Shown: positions 1-7,368 of the stretch, one piece after another
Layout: each line of letters opens with the position of its first letter
How positions within the stretch are numbered: position 1 is the stretch's first letter
Assembly: GCF_946478805.1 (NCBI RefSeq)
Contig: NZ_CAMLDC010000004.1
Span: 62,001-126,000, forward strand
Direction: 5' to 3'
Length of the DNA stretch: 64,000 nucleotides
Source of the DNA: an uncultured Fluviicola sp.
Lineage (GTDB): Bacteria > Bacteroidota > Bacteroidia > Flavobacteriales > Crocinitomicaceae
Made by a program: the position numbers and the translations under genes
Notes under the pieces: model-generated
The model's input: the letters and a program-made list of their open reading frames with translations, nothing else
The model's database searches: none
What the model was told of the DNA's origin: nothing

Positions 1-207
1 GAATCGACTTCTTTCGACGCAAGCGGTGTGGTTTCAGTAGAAACAAAAGTGGTTTCGACCACCATTAGTGCAGGTTACGCACGCAAATTCGATCAATCAG
101 CTTCGGCTTCATCGAGTATCGCAGCCCGCATGGTTTCACTGCCTCCGCCCGAAAATCTAGTTACACTTCTGAAAAATTTAAGTACAGAAGGAAACACAAC
201 AACGTAA
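1..207 (+). CDS. C-terminal end of a DUF2589-like protein (partial)
   Basis: The frame is open from base 1 and stops with TAA at 205-207, so only the last 68 residues are present; the start lies outside the window. The segment reads TTISAGYARKFDQSASASS, then an arginine and a proline-rich strand (MVSLPPPENLVTLLKNL). The same order is seen at the C-termini of the next two proteins (NAAYSQKYSYS, then LVPIPAP and a short helix). I infer it is another member of that paralogous family. The downstream member starts 29 nt later, so the array continues to the left of the window. Function is unknown. Confidence 0.75.
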   Translation, partial: ESTSFDASGVVSVETKVVSTTISAGYARKFDQSASASSSIAARMVSLPPPENLVTLLKNLSTEGNTTT

Positions 208-236
208 TCTTTTAATCAACACAAAAACAACAAAGT

Positions 237-1109
237 ATGTTTGAAAACACCAAACCACGCATTGGTCAGGAACTTCTTGACGTGCCTATGGGCGACATGA
301 TTCGCCAAATGGCTTTTGCAATCGCAGAAGCACAAATCGTCCTGGATCAGAACTCTATTGACGTAGCCGAAATGATGGGCGGTTTAACAACCGTTACAGA
401 TGAGGCTGGAAATGTCACTTTCCACGACAGCCGCGTTTATTTCGGATCAGAAAAAATATCGAGAGCCGAGGCCATTGTTCGCCACAACAGTACGACAAAT
501 ATCCAGCAAAAAGCAGAAATTCGTGCATTGTTGGGAACCGGTTACTCACCGGTAGTTGCTGCTGTTCCAAGTGGTTTCACCCCAGGAACCACGAAACTTG
601 CAACAACTGACTACATCGACTTCCAGGGATCCTATTACATAGGTAATGGAACCGGAGCTCTTGATAATGCCGCAAGTCAGGTAGCGTATGGAGATTTGGA
701 AATTACTTCATCAGTTGCGTCAGATACAACGACTTTCGTAAGTCTCCCGCGAAGAATTTCGATGTTGGAATGTGGTTTTACCCCAACATTCTATCAATTC
801 GTTGATACGATCATTGAAGTGAAGATCTCGATCAAGTACACCCAGGAAGGAACTTACAACACGAACACTGCTGTAAGTAACCAATCCACTGCAAGACGCA
901 TCGGACTTGGTTTCGGAAGATTGAGAGCAGGAAAAACCGTACAGATTGCACAAGTGAATGCAGCTTACTCCCAAAAGTATAGCTACTCAGCTGAAGGATC
1001 CAGTTTACTTCGTACGAAGTTGGTACCGATTCCTGCACCAGCGATCCTGGAGCAACGTATCCAGCGACTAATGGATGAGGAGTTCAACGAGACTCCACCA
1101 ACGGCATAA
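237..1109 (+). CDS. DUF2589-like protein, long form (290 aa)
   Basis: There is no signal peptide or membrane segment, so it is probably cytoplasmic. Residues 8-40 form a predicted amphipathic helix (IGQELLDVPMGDMIRQ, then IAEAQ). A strand motif GFTPTFYQFVDTIIEVKIS begins at residue 180, and a C-terminal module begins at N241 (NAAYSQKYSYSAEGSS, LVPIPAP, terminal helix). This order, an N-terminal helix with a central proline-aromatic strand and a C-terminal SYS-K repeat strand, resembles DUF2589 as I remember that family. Residues 50-175 are an insertion missing from the next paralogue. The following gene is 60 nt downstream, behind a hairpin terminator. The function of the family is unknown; assignment rests on motif order, not on a search. 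Confidence 0.7.
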   Translation: MFENTKPRIGQELLDVPMGDMIRQMAFAIAEAQIVLDQNSIDVAEMMGGLTTVTDEAGNVTFHDSRVYFGSEKISRAEAIVRHNSTTNIQQKAEIRALLGTGYSPVVAAVPSGFTPGTTKLATTDYIDFQGSYYIGNGTGALDNAASQVAYGDLEITSSVASDTTTFVSLPRRISMLECGFTPTFYQFVDTIIEVKISIKYTQEGTYNTNTAVSNQSTARRIGLGFGRLRAGKTVQIAQVNAAYSQKYSYSAEGSSLLRTKLVPIPAPAILEQRIQRLMDEEFNETPPTA

Positions 1110-1117
1110 TTAGCCCT

Positions 1118-1148
1118 GAGCAGCTATCAAAGAGGCAGCTGCTCTTTT
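1118..1148 (+). terminator. Intrinsic terminator-like hairpin
   Basis: GAGCAGCT at 1118-1125 pairs with AGCTGCTC at 1137-1144 (8 bp, 11-nt loop) and is followed by TTTT. It lies between two paralogous genes and could reduce read-through from the first to the second. Confidence 0.6.
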
Positions 1149-1169
1149 AACCCTTAATCAATTAAGCAT

Positions 1170-1706
1170 ATGGCAGAAATTGGAAGAGAGCTCTTAAATG
1201 CTCCATTTCCTCAATTGGTTCGAACGCTTGGTGTAGGGATTGCCGAGGCTCAATATGCACTCGATCGTGTTTCTATCAAAATCGCGCAATTAATGGCGGG
1301 ATTCAAAATGAATGATGACGGAACCCTGGAACGTGATGAAACTGCGTTAATCGTACTCAGAGAAGGTGATGCCGGAGTCAGTTTATTGGCACTTGGTTTC
1401 ACGCCAACATTCTATCAATTCGTGGAAACATATATTGAACTCAGGTTGGCCATTTCAATGAAAACTGAACAGGAGACCAAAGCAGAAAGTTCTGTTGGAG
1501 GTGTTGCCTGGTCACCATTCGGTGTAGTTGCAGCCTCTGTAAATGCCAGTTATTCTCAGAAATACCAATACGAAGCAAACGGAAGTTCCGAAATGCGGAC
1601 CAAACTCGTAACTGTTCCGGCTCCTGCAATGTTCGAAAGTCGCTTGAAACAACTGATGGACGAATCAGAAATTGAGCGGGTTCAACCCACTCTTACCGAA
1701 GAATAA
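1170..1706 (+). CDS. DUF2589-like protein, short form (178 aa)
   Basis: A shorter paralogue of the preceding gene with no signal peptide. It keeps the N-terminal helix (IGRELLNAPFPQLVRTLG, IAEAQYALD), the central strand GFTPTFYQFVETYIELRLA starting at residue 76, and the C-terminal module NASYSQKYQYEANGSS starting at N125 followed by LVTVPAPAMFESRLKQLMDE. It lacks the insertion of about 125 residues found in its neighbour. Nucleotide identity is high across the FTPTFYQF codons, which points to duplication. It is therefore close to the minimal form of the family. Biochemical role unknown. Confidence 0.72.
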   Translation: MAEIGRELLNAPFPQLVRTLGVGIAEAQYALDRVSIKIAQLMAGFKMNDDGTLERDETALIVLREGDAGVSLLALGFTPTFYQFVETYIELRLAISMKTEQETKAESSVGGVAWSPFGVVAASVNASYSQKYQYEANGSSEMRTKLVTVPAPAMFESRLKQLMDESEIERVQPTLTEE

Positions 1707-1732
1707 ATACTAACCTATTCTAAAACAAGATT

Positions 1733-2806
1733 ATGACAAAAAGTTGGAAAAAACTCGTCAAAACCACTGATTTCGATTCTAATAACGAAAGCGAAAACTC
1801 TTTTAGTAGTATCCAGTTAACCCTCGATGAAATTGCATCGCAAAACCGGGAATTGGATGAATTGTTGAAGGAACGGCAATCTTTGGAAAATGAGATGGGC
1901 AATTTACTTCAATCCACTGATCCTGTAGCAGAAGATCCTCGGTTTACCGGTACTATCGAATCGTTTAGAAGTAAGCGTGAGAAAGAAAAAAACAGAGCCG
2001 CTCAAAAGAAAAAACTGGAAGAGCGGCTCTTAAAAAAGAGCAAAGAAATAGAGATGTGGGAAAAAAATCAGGATCGACTGAAAAGAAAACTCGCTCTCCA
2101 AAGAAAAACTTTGCCTAAGAAAGAAACTGAACAAGATCCTTCAACCAGCCTAAAAGCACTTAAATCAACAAAAAAAGGTTCCGGGGAACTTTGGTCTGAT
2201 ACCAATCTCATACGGAAAAAGAAAGATGAAATAGAAAGAAAGAAAAAAGTGCTTACCGACGAAATCAAAAAAGTGACGAAGGTTCCCGAACAAATCAGGA
2301 AACTCAAAACCGAACTTGATTCACTCGGACAGAAGGATCTTGCGAAGTTTCAAAAAAAACTGGAGCAGGTGAAAACAGCTGCAGAGCTTCCAACACGGAT
2401 TCGCAGGATAAAGGATGATTGGAACGAAAGACGTGAAACCGAAAAAGAAAAACTACGGGAAAAAGTCAGTGTTAAAAAACTTTCGGAAAAACTGGAAGAG
2501 GCAAAGCGCTTCGGTCAGAAAGTGAAATCGGATGTTAAGGATTCCTTGGAATCCCTGGAATCAAAAGTTCCGGAAATGAAGGATCTGACTGATAAACTGG
2601 AGAAAGAATTGTCTTTGGATGATCGTCAAAACAACCTTTCCGAAAACGCATCTGCTAAAAAAGCAGAACAAAGAGAAACCGAAGAAAAGGAGACAGAACT
2701 CCGGGAAAAACGAAAACTAGAATTCCTCTCCAGAAAAAAGGCCGAACGAAAAGAAGAAGAGCGGTCAAATAGAAAGAAAGAACGCAAAAACGAAAAATAC
2801 ATTTAA
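1733..2806 (+). CDS. Highly charged coiled-coil protein (357 aa)
   Basis: Almost the whole chain is Lys/Glu/Arg-rich heptad-like sequence (for example LEERLLKKSKEIEMWEKNQD and KKLEQVKTAAELPTRIRRIK), with no signal peptide, membrane segment or recognisable catalytic motif. Residues 1-50 and the stretch around 145-165 (KGSGELWSDTN) are less regular and may be breaks between coils. It sits between two groups of DUF2589-like genes and is followed after 2 nt by the next gene, so it is probably co-translated with them. A scaffold or filament role is inferred from composition and position only. Low-complexity sequence makes homology calls unreliable here. Confidence 0.7.
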   Translation: MTKSWKKLVKTTDFDSNNESENSFSSIQLTLDEIASQNRELDELLKERQSLENEMGNLLQSTDPVAEDPRFTGTIESFRSKREKEKNRAAQKKKLEERLLKKSKEIEMWEKNQDRLKRKLALQRKTLPKKETEQDPSTSLKALKSTKKGSGELWSDTNLIRKKKDEIERKKKVLTDEIKKVTKVPEQIRKLKTELDSLGQKDLAKFQKKLEQVKTAAELPTRIRRIKDDWNERRETEKEKLREKVSVKKLSEKLEEAKRFGQKVKSDVKDSLESLESKVPEMKDLTDKLEKELSLDDRQNNLSENASAKKAEQRETEEKETELREKRKLEFLSRKKAERKEEERSNRKKERKNEKYI

Positions 2807-2808
2807 AA

Positions 2809-3522
2809 ATGAGTCAATCAACAACCAATTCGCTGGCCTTGCACGAAATAATCCTCAGCATCGCAGACAGTTTGAATGAGGCGCAAGAACACTTGCGCAG
2901 CATGCCTCCGTATGATGAATACGGCAGGCCCAATACCCTATATCAACTTCCTTACCTGGATTTTAACCTGGAAGTCATTTCACAATTCGAGTCTACATCA
3001 ACTGAGGACGCTACTGTAGTAATCCCCAGATCTACGGGAGGATCAACTCTTCCACAGGTTTCACCTGCAAACCTGATCCGGTTCTCCCCGTTTCGGAGCA
3101 CCGAAACAACTACTAAGAACCAAGGTATCATTACCAGTACCATTTCGGGAAGATTTGTTGCCGTAATGCCTAATGAAGGATTGTCACAAATCCTTTTGAA
3201 TTGTTCTGCAGAAATTACAGACACGGATCCGGATTATGTCGAATACCGATTAGTTATCAGGGCGGTCAATGCAGTCAATGAGCCGATAGCCGGGCAACGG
3301 ATCGAAATCAATTTCGATGAATTAACCTCACTCGGTTTCAATTCAGAAGCACCGGTTACAGCTCCAATTTTTACAGGTTCCAAAGATGGTTATACCGACA
3401 GTGGAGGAAAATTCAGTGTCTATGTCAGAATGGACATTACGGATTATGACACCGACAAAACACTTGTTTTTGTAGCCAATAGTGGAACACAATTTTCATC
3501 AATCGCAATTAGTAAGCCATGA
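2809..3522 (+). CDS. DUF2589-like N-terminus with C-terminal Ig-like domain (237 aa)
   Basis: The first part (LHEIILSIADSLNEAQEHLR, then YQLPYLDFNLEVISQFE) matches the helix-then-strand order of the DUF2589-like neighbours, with IADSLNEAQ in place of IAEAQ. After a Ser/Thr-rich linker, residues about 130-237 (from LLNCSAEITDTDPDYVEYRL, ending SGGKFSVYVRM and SIAISK) look like an Ig-like or carboxypeptidase-regulatory beta sandwich. There is no signal peptide, which is unusual for Ig-like domains. The gene starts 2 nt after the coiled-coil gene and overlaps the next gene by 4 nt (ATGA), so translation is probably coupled. Function unknown. Confidence 0.65.
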   Translation: MSQSTTNSLALHEIILSIADSLNEAQEHLRSMPPYDEYGRPNTLYQLPYLDFNLEVISQFESTSTEDATVVIPRSTGGSTLPQVSPANLIRFSPFRSTETTTKNQGIITSTISGRFVAVMPNEGLSQILLNCSAEITDTDPDYVEYRLVIRAVNAVNEPIAGQRIEINFDELTSLGFNSEAPVTAPIFTGSKDGYTDSGGKFSVYVRMDITDYDTDKTLVFVANSGTQFSSIAISKP

Positions 3523-4433
3523 TAGATTTTCAAAACACCTTAATCAAACTTATAATTTTTGATACGGAAGGAGTAACATTAAATAATTACCCTGTCATCG
3601 TTCAATATTATAATTTCCTGAATCAGGCCTGGACCAATCTTTATACACAAACAATCATCAAAGGAGGTATTTACATCCAGGGAAACATTGATAGCCCAAC
3701 AACAGAGGAAATTCCATTCTTCGATTACATCCGCGACGGGCAAATTCCTCCGATCCGGATCATTCCTGCGGAACACATTGCCACCGGGACTGAAAGTCAG
3801 CAAGTGATTGCAAGTACCTGCGCCTTTAATTTCTATGAAGACCAAGGCTACTTGTTCGAGTTCCATTTCGGTACGCTTTGGATGGTTCCTGAAGAAGTTA
3901 CTACAGCCTTAGGCGCTAATTTCAAAGGTTTTATACCACTTACAAGTCCGTATCCTACTAGCCGCCCTGTAACCGAGCCTGACCACTCTCCTATTCCTAT
4001 CAATGAACTGTATACAAACCTTGTTTCGGAAATTGATACAGCAACAAGAACCTCGGGAACTTCAGCATTCAAACTTTCGAATATTTCACTCAAGTTGAAA
4101 GCATTCATTCAAAGAGACGGAGACACTGTAAGCGCTTCCTTGCTGGATCTTACCAATTCGGAAGATGCAAATGGCGAGGCAATCAGCGAACTGACTTTTG
4201 ATATCACACCAACCCCAACAGAAACAGGAACTTTGGCAACATTACCGGATGTAACCGGATTAACAGAAACTGCTGTTCGAAGAGTTCTCAAAAGCCTGAA
4301 TTTAAGATTGAATCCTGTTTACCAGAAAAACCTGGATGTTGTGAATGGCGATTCTTTCAAACAATCCCCTGTTGAAGGAGATGCCATTCAACCAAACCAA
4401 TTGATAACCGTAATTTTTAGCAAACATGAGTGA
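3519..4433 (+). CDS. Protein with C-terminal PASTA-like domain (304 aa)
   Basis: Residues 1-140 are beta-rich and start like a carboxypeptidase-regulatory fold (IIFDTEGVTLNNYPVIVQYY). A middle region (ELYTNLVSEIDTATRTS, then FKLSNISLKLKAFIQRDGD) again resembles the helix-then-strand pattern of the neighbours. Residues about 242-302 form a PASTA-like domain: LPDVTGLTETAVRRVLKSL, then SPVEGDAIQPNQLITVIFS. PASTA domains usually occur outside the cell on penicillin-binding proteins and Ser/Thr kinases, yet this protein has no signal peptide. The ATG overlaps the previous stop by 4 nt and the stop overlaps the next start by 8 nt. Function unknown. Confidence 0.65.
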   Translation: MIDFQNTLIKLIIFDTEGVTLNNYPVIVQYYNFLNQAWTNLYTQTIIKGGIYIQGNIDSPTTEEIPFFDYIRDGQIPPIRIIPAEHIATGTESQQVIASTCAFNFYEDQGYLFEFHFGTLWMVPEEVTTALGANFKGFIPLTSPYPTSRPVTEPDHSPIPINELYTNLVSEIDTATRTSGTSAFKLSNISLKLKAFIQRDGDTVSASLLDLTNSEDANGEAISELTFDITPTPTETGTLATLPDVTGLTETAVRRVLKSLNLRLNPVYQKNLDVVNGDSFKQSPVEGDAIQPNQLITVIFSKHE

Positions 4434-5313
4434 ACCAACTAATCCCGTAAAACTATTCAGTGAGCTGCTTGGCGGCCCACTGGGTGAATTAATCAGCTCT
4501 GTCGGCCAAGGAGTCGGCGACGCACAAGCCGCCCTGGATCAGGGCGCACTTCAACAAACACTGGAACTCTACGATTTAAGTAAAGATGCGGACCGAACAG
4601 ATGAAGAATTGAAACTGATCAACCTGATTCGTGGAATGGGGTATCAACCCACATTTTATGCGATTCCGGAAACAGAGGTTGAAGCCCAGATTTCGCTTTC
4701 TCTTGATTTGAAATCAGAACAATCCAGCCCCATCGGAGGATACGCACTTTCCAAATACAAGATCAACGCAACTCCGTTAAATGCCGGAAATGTCAACCGT
4801 TTCGGATTACAGGCGGATGCAATGGCAAAGTTAAAATTCAAAATAGTTGCTGTTCCACCGAATGCGAATTTGGGAGAACTCCGCATTGTTCCGGACTTCA
4901 GCAGTAAAAACTGGAATGCCGAAACAAAAGAACTGATTCAAAATCTGGGATTCATTTACGAATTAAGAACAGGAAATGACGAATTGATTACTGACGAAAC
5001 AATCGCAGAAGGAGTATCCATTACATGGCAAGTTCCTCTCGCTGCTGCTATCGCGAATACATCAGACACTATTTTGGTGCTGAAATTCTCAGAAATCCGT
5101 GTCATTCCCGATTTTAGTTCAAAAGACTGGAATCAGGAAACAAAAGAACTGATCCAGGATCATGGAATCAGTTATGAATTAAGAACTCCTGATGGAACCT
5201 TGATTACAGATGAAGAAACAGCTGAAGGATCACCGATCACCGATCAAACTCCTGAAGCTGGTACTTTCGTGAACACAACAAGTGCTGTGCTGGTACTTAC
5301 TGTTACTATCTGA
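4426..5313 (+). CDS. DUF2589-like protein with two PASTA-like repeats (295 aa)
   Basis: The N-terminus (LFSELLGGPLGELISSVGQG, then VGDAQAALDQGAL) and the strand GYQPTFYAIPETEVEAQISL match the DUF2589-like pattern; GGPL and EAQ are the residues I most associate with that family. Two tandem repeats of about 72 residues follow, starting near residues 153 and 225 (RIVPDFSSKNWNAETKELIQ and RVIPDFSSKDWNQETKELIQ), each with a PASTA-like order. The repeats are nearly identical in their first 20 residues, which implies recent duplication. There is no signal peptide. This is the last gene of the cluster. Function unknown. Confidence 0.7.
   Translation: MSEPTNPVKLFSELLGGPLGELISSVGQGVGDAQAALDQGALQQTLELYDLSKDADRTDEELKLINLIRGMGYQPTFYAIPETEVEAQISLSLDLKSEQSSPIGGYALSKYKINATPLNAGNVNRFGLQADAMAKLKFKIVAVPPNANLGELRIVPDFSSKNWNAETKELIQNLGFIYELRTGNDELITDETIAEGVSITWQVPLAAAIANTSDTILVLKFSEIRVIPDFSSKDWNQETKELIQDHGISYELRTPDGTLITDEETAEGSPITDQTPEAGTFVNTTSAVLVLTVTI
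4882..5310 (+). repeat. Tandem PASTA-like coding repeat (2 units)
   Basis: Two coding units of about 72 codons, 4882-5091 and 5098-5310, encode near-identical openings (PDFSSKNWN/PDFSSKDWN, ETKELIQ, YELRT) and similar ends (ITDE, AEG). They lie head to tail within one gene. Confidence 0.7.
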
Positions 5314-5336
5314 TTTTAAAGGGCAGGAGCCTAAAA

Positions 5337-5374
5337 AAGTTTGGGATGCGGGCAATGTTCTGCATTCCAAACTT
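5337..5374 (+). terminator. Hairpin closing the DUF2589-like cluster
   Basis: AAGTTTGGGATGC (5337-5349) pairs with GCATTCCAAACTT (5362-5374), 13 bp with one G-T pair and a 12-nt loop. No T-run follows, so it may act as an RNA 3' end or a weak terminator. Confidence 0.5.
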
Positions 5375-5403
5375 GAATAATTGTAAATCAATCACCCAAT
5401 CAC

Positions 5404-6393
5404 ATGCTTAACCAAAAAAACACGACCACCATTTTCGACCAGGTAGCGGAAATAGACAGCCAAAAAGAATATTGGTATTTCCGCACCGATGGTGGAGATC
5501 ATTACACAGACTTTATTCAAAAAGGATATATCGGGATCAGTTGGAATTTCATTTCCGCTTCGGAGATCCGCGAAGAGAACCTGGAATACCTCCGCAAATC
5601 CGTGATCACAAATAGTTACAAGTACCGCAATGTACCTTATGACTGGTTGGGTTCCGGGGAAAAATCATCTGTTACCAAAACCATTAACAAACTATTCACC
5701 TTTAAAAACCTGAAAAAAGGGGATGTAATCCTTATTCCATCTGAAGAAGCGGATTGTTTCAGTATCGGTGAAATTGCAGATGATGAAATCTATCAAGCAT
5801 CCCAGGACGATCTGTCAACAGGCGGCTATCTCAAAAGAAGAAAAGTGAACTGGCTGAAAACATCTGTCAAACACCATTATTACAATTCCTTGTTTTATTT
5901 GCTGAAACATTCTCACACGATTGTTTCCATTAAAAAACATGCCGATTTCATTGATTCGCTGATGGAAGAATTGTATATGAAGGACGGTGATTGTTTCCTG
6001 GCTTTGAGAATCAACAAGGAATCCGAAATCAGCTTGAAGGACCTGAAAGATTTGTTTGACAATTACCTGGAATTCATTTCCAAGGTCAATACTGATTTCA
6101 ATTTTGGAGAAAAAATCGATACCACAACGGTCAAACTGAGCTTGAATTCTCCAGGTTTCATAAACATCAAACTGCCGGATGGGAAATCGTTGATCGTAAC
6201 GAGCCTGATCTTGTCCATGTTCCTGAATGGATGTTCCAACGACCAGATCAGTATGAAGATAAACCGGGAAAGCATTCCGTCAGAATATATTCCGTATATG
6301 GATTCCATCCAGAATATCCGGAAAAACCTGGAAGTTGAAAATGACACTATTTTTTACCGCTTAACGACCGCAACCGATGGAAACAGCAAGTAG
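5404..6393 (+). CDS. Protein with N-terminal PUA/EVE-like domain (329 aa)
   Basis: Residues 23-47 (YWYFRTDGGDHYTDF, then KGYIGISW) and about 104-127 (KKGDVILIPSEEADCFSIGE) follow the pattern of the PUA/EVE-like modules found at the start of Mrr-type restriction enzymes and other modified-base or nucleotide-sensing proteins: aromatic-Arg-Gly opening, hydrophobic IGISW strand, then GDVILIP and IGEI. The rest of the chain has no nuclease motif that I can see. The gene overlaps the next, a small membrane protein, by 17 nt, so the two are likely made together. A sensing role, perhaps in defence or stress, is inference. A 90-nt gap with a hairpin separates it from the upstream cluster. Confidence 0.6.
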   Translation: MLNQKNTTTIFDQVAEIDSQKEYWYFRTDGGDHYTDFIQKGYIGISWNFISASEIREENLEYLRKSVITNSYKYRNVPYDWLGSGEKSSVTKTINKLFTFKNLKKGDVILIPSEEADCFSIGEIADDEIYQASQDDLSTGGYLKRRKVNWLKTSVKHHYYNSLFYLLKHSHTIVSIKKHADFIDSLMEELYMKDGDCFLALRINKESEISLKDLKDLFDNYLEFISKVNTDFNFGEKIDTTTVKLSLNSPGFINIKLPDGKSLIVTSLILSMFLNGCSNDQISMKINRESIPSEYIPYMDSIQNIRKNLEVENDTIFYRLTTATDGNSK

Positions 6394-6856
6394 CTTTTTG
6401 GCTTCCGGGGATAATGTATTCAAATTCCTGCTGACCATGTGCATCGGAACCATCCTGTTCAATATCATGTATCCGACCGATAAGATCCGGGAAGTCGAAA
6501 TACGCAGAAGTGAATTGAATTATAAACTGAATGTCATAAATAATGAATCCAGGACGCTTTTTGATGAGGTGAAAAAATTAAAGCGGATTGAAGACAAACT
6601 TTCAGATCCGGCATCTTCCACTAACGTCAGGTTCCTGAAAAAATTGGAATCATTCGATTTGAAGTACGAACTACTTACGAAGAAAGATTATGAGATTGAA
6701 CATTTACAAAAACTGATCGCTATTTCCGAAGACGAACTGGATTTCTATTCCAGTTTCCGGTTCTGGAGTTATTATCCTTCCATGTTGATCGGCCTATTAT
6801 CCCTGATTTTTTGGATCAAGTTTTATGTGAAGAGCCAGGAAAATGGGAAAAATTAA
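6377..6856 (+). CDS. Small membrane protein with two TM helices and coiled coil (159 aa)
   Basis: A hydrophobic helix at about residues 15-32 (FKFLLTMCIGTILFNIMY) and another at about 132-150 (PSMLIGLLSLIFWIKFYV) flank a charged segment of about 100 residues that looks like an antiparallel coiled coil (REVEIRRSELNYKLNVINN, VKKLKRIEDKLSD). I recognise no family. Its start lies inside the end of the PUA/EVE-like gene, which suggests a two-gene functional unit. It converges on the minus-strand gene behind it, with a 4-nt overlap at the stop codons. Confidence 0.6.
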   Translation: METASSFLASGDNVFKFLLTMCIGTILFNIMYPTDKIREVEIRRSELNYKLNVINNESRTLFDEVKKLKRIEDKLSDPASSTNVRFLKKLESFDLKYELLTKKDYEIEHLQKLIAISEDELDFYSSFRFWSYYPSMLIGLLSLIFWIKFYVKSQENGKN

Positions 6857-7368
6857 GATTTCAGTTTCTTCACAATATTCGTGGTACTGAAACCATCAAC
6901 CAATGCAACCGTTTTCACTTCACCTCCATTTGCCAAGATGACATCCCGACCAACAATGTATTTTTTACTGGAAGCATCGCGTTCGTTTGCATCGTAATCC
7001 GCACCTTTTACCAAAACATCCGGTTTCAACAATTCAATTACCGAAACAGGAGTATCTTCATCAAAAAAAACTATGCCGTCTACAAACTCCAAAGATGCCA
7101 GGATCAAAGCCCTGGAAGATTCCGGATTGATCGGTCGCTCCTCCCCCTTCCCTTGTCTTTTTACGGAAGCATCGGTATTGATTGCAATGATCAGTTTGGA
7201 ACCGAAATCAGCAGCTTTTGCCAAATAAGTAACATGTCCTTCGTGCAAAATATCGAAGCAACCGTTGGTAAAAACCACTTTTTCACCCGCGTTTTTCCAA
7301 TCGTGAATGCGTTGAACCATTTCATCCAATGAAGCGACCTTATTCTTGATTTGCTCGAATTTCCCCAT
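6853..7368 (-). CDS. rfaE2: D-glycero-beta-D-manno-heptose 1-phosphate adenylyltransferase
   Basis: A cytidylyltransferase-like nucleotidyltransferase of 171 residues. The N-terminal TNGCFDILHEGHVTYL contains the HxGH-type nucleotide-binding motif, and the end of the domain carries PDVLVKGADY. In the ADP-heptose pathway for LPS inner core this enzyme adds AMP to heptose 1-phosphate. Length and sequence fit a stand-alone RfaE domain II (the C-terminal half of HldE). A glycerol-3-phosphate cytidylyltransferase is a less likely alternative. The start lies 29 nt inside the end of the flippase-like gene upstream, so translation is coupled. Confidence 0.85.
   Translation of the reverse strand: MGKFEQIKNKVASLDEMVQRIHDWKNAGEKVVFTNGCFDILHEGHVTYLAKAADFGSKLIIAINTDASVKRQGKGEERPINPESSRALILASLEFVDGIVFFDEDTPVSVIELLKPDVLVKGADYDANERDASSKKYIVGRDVILANGGEVKTVALVDGFSTTNIVKKLKS

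Noticed and set aside
6811..7332. A plus-strand frame of 173 codons overlapping rfaE2
   Set aside because: It runs opposite a well-supported heptose-phosphate adenylyltransferase gene and its protein is Phe/Asn/Cys-rich with no family marks.
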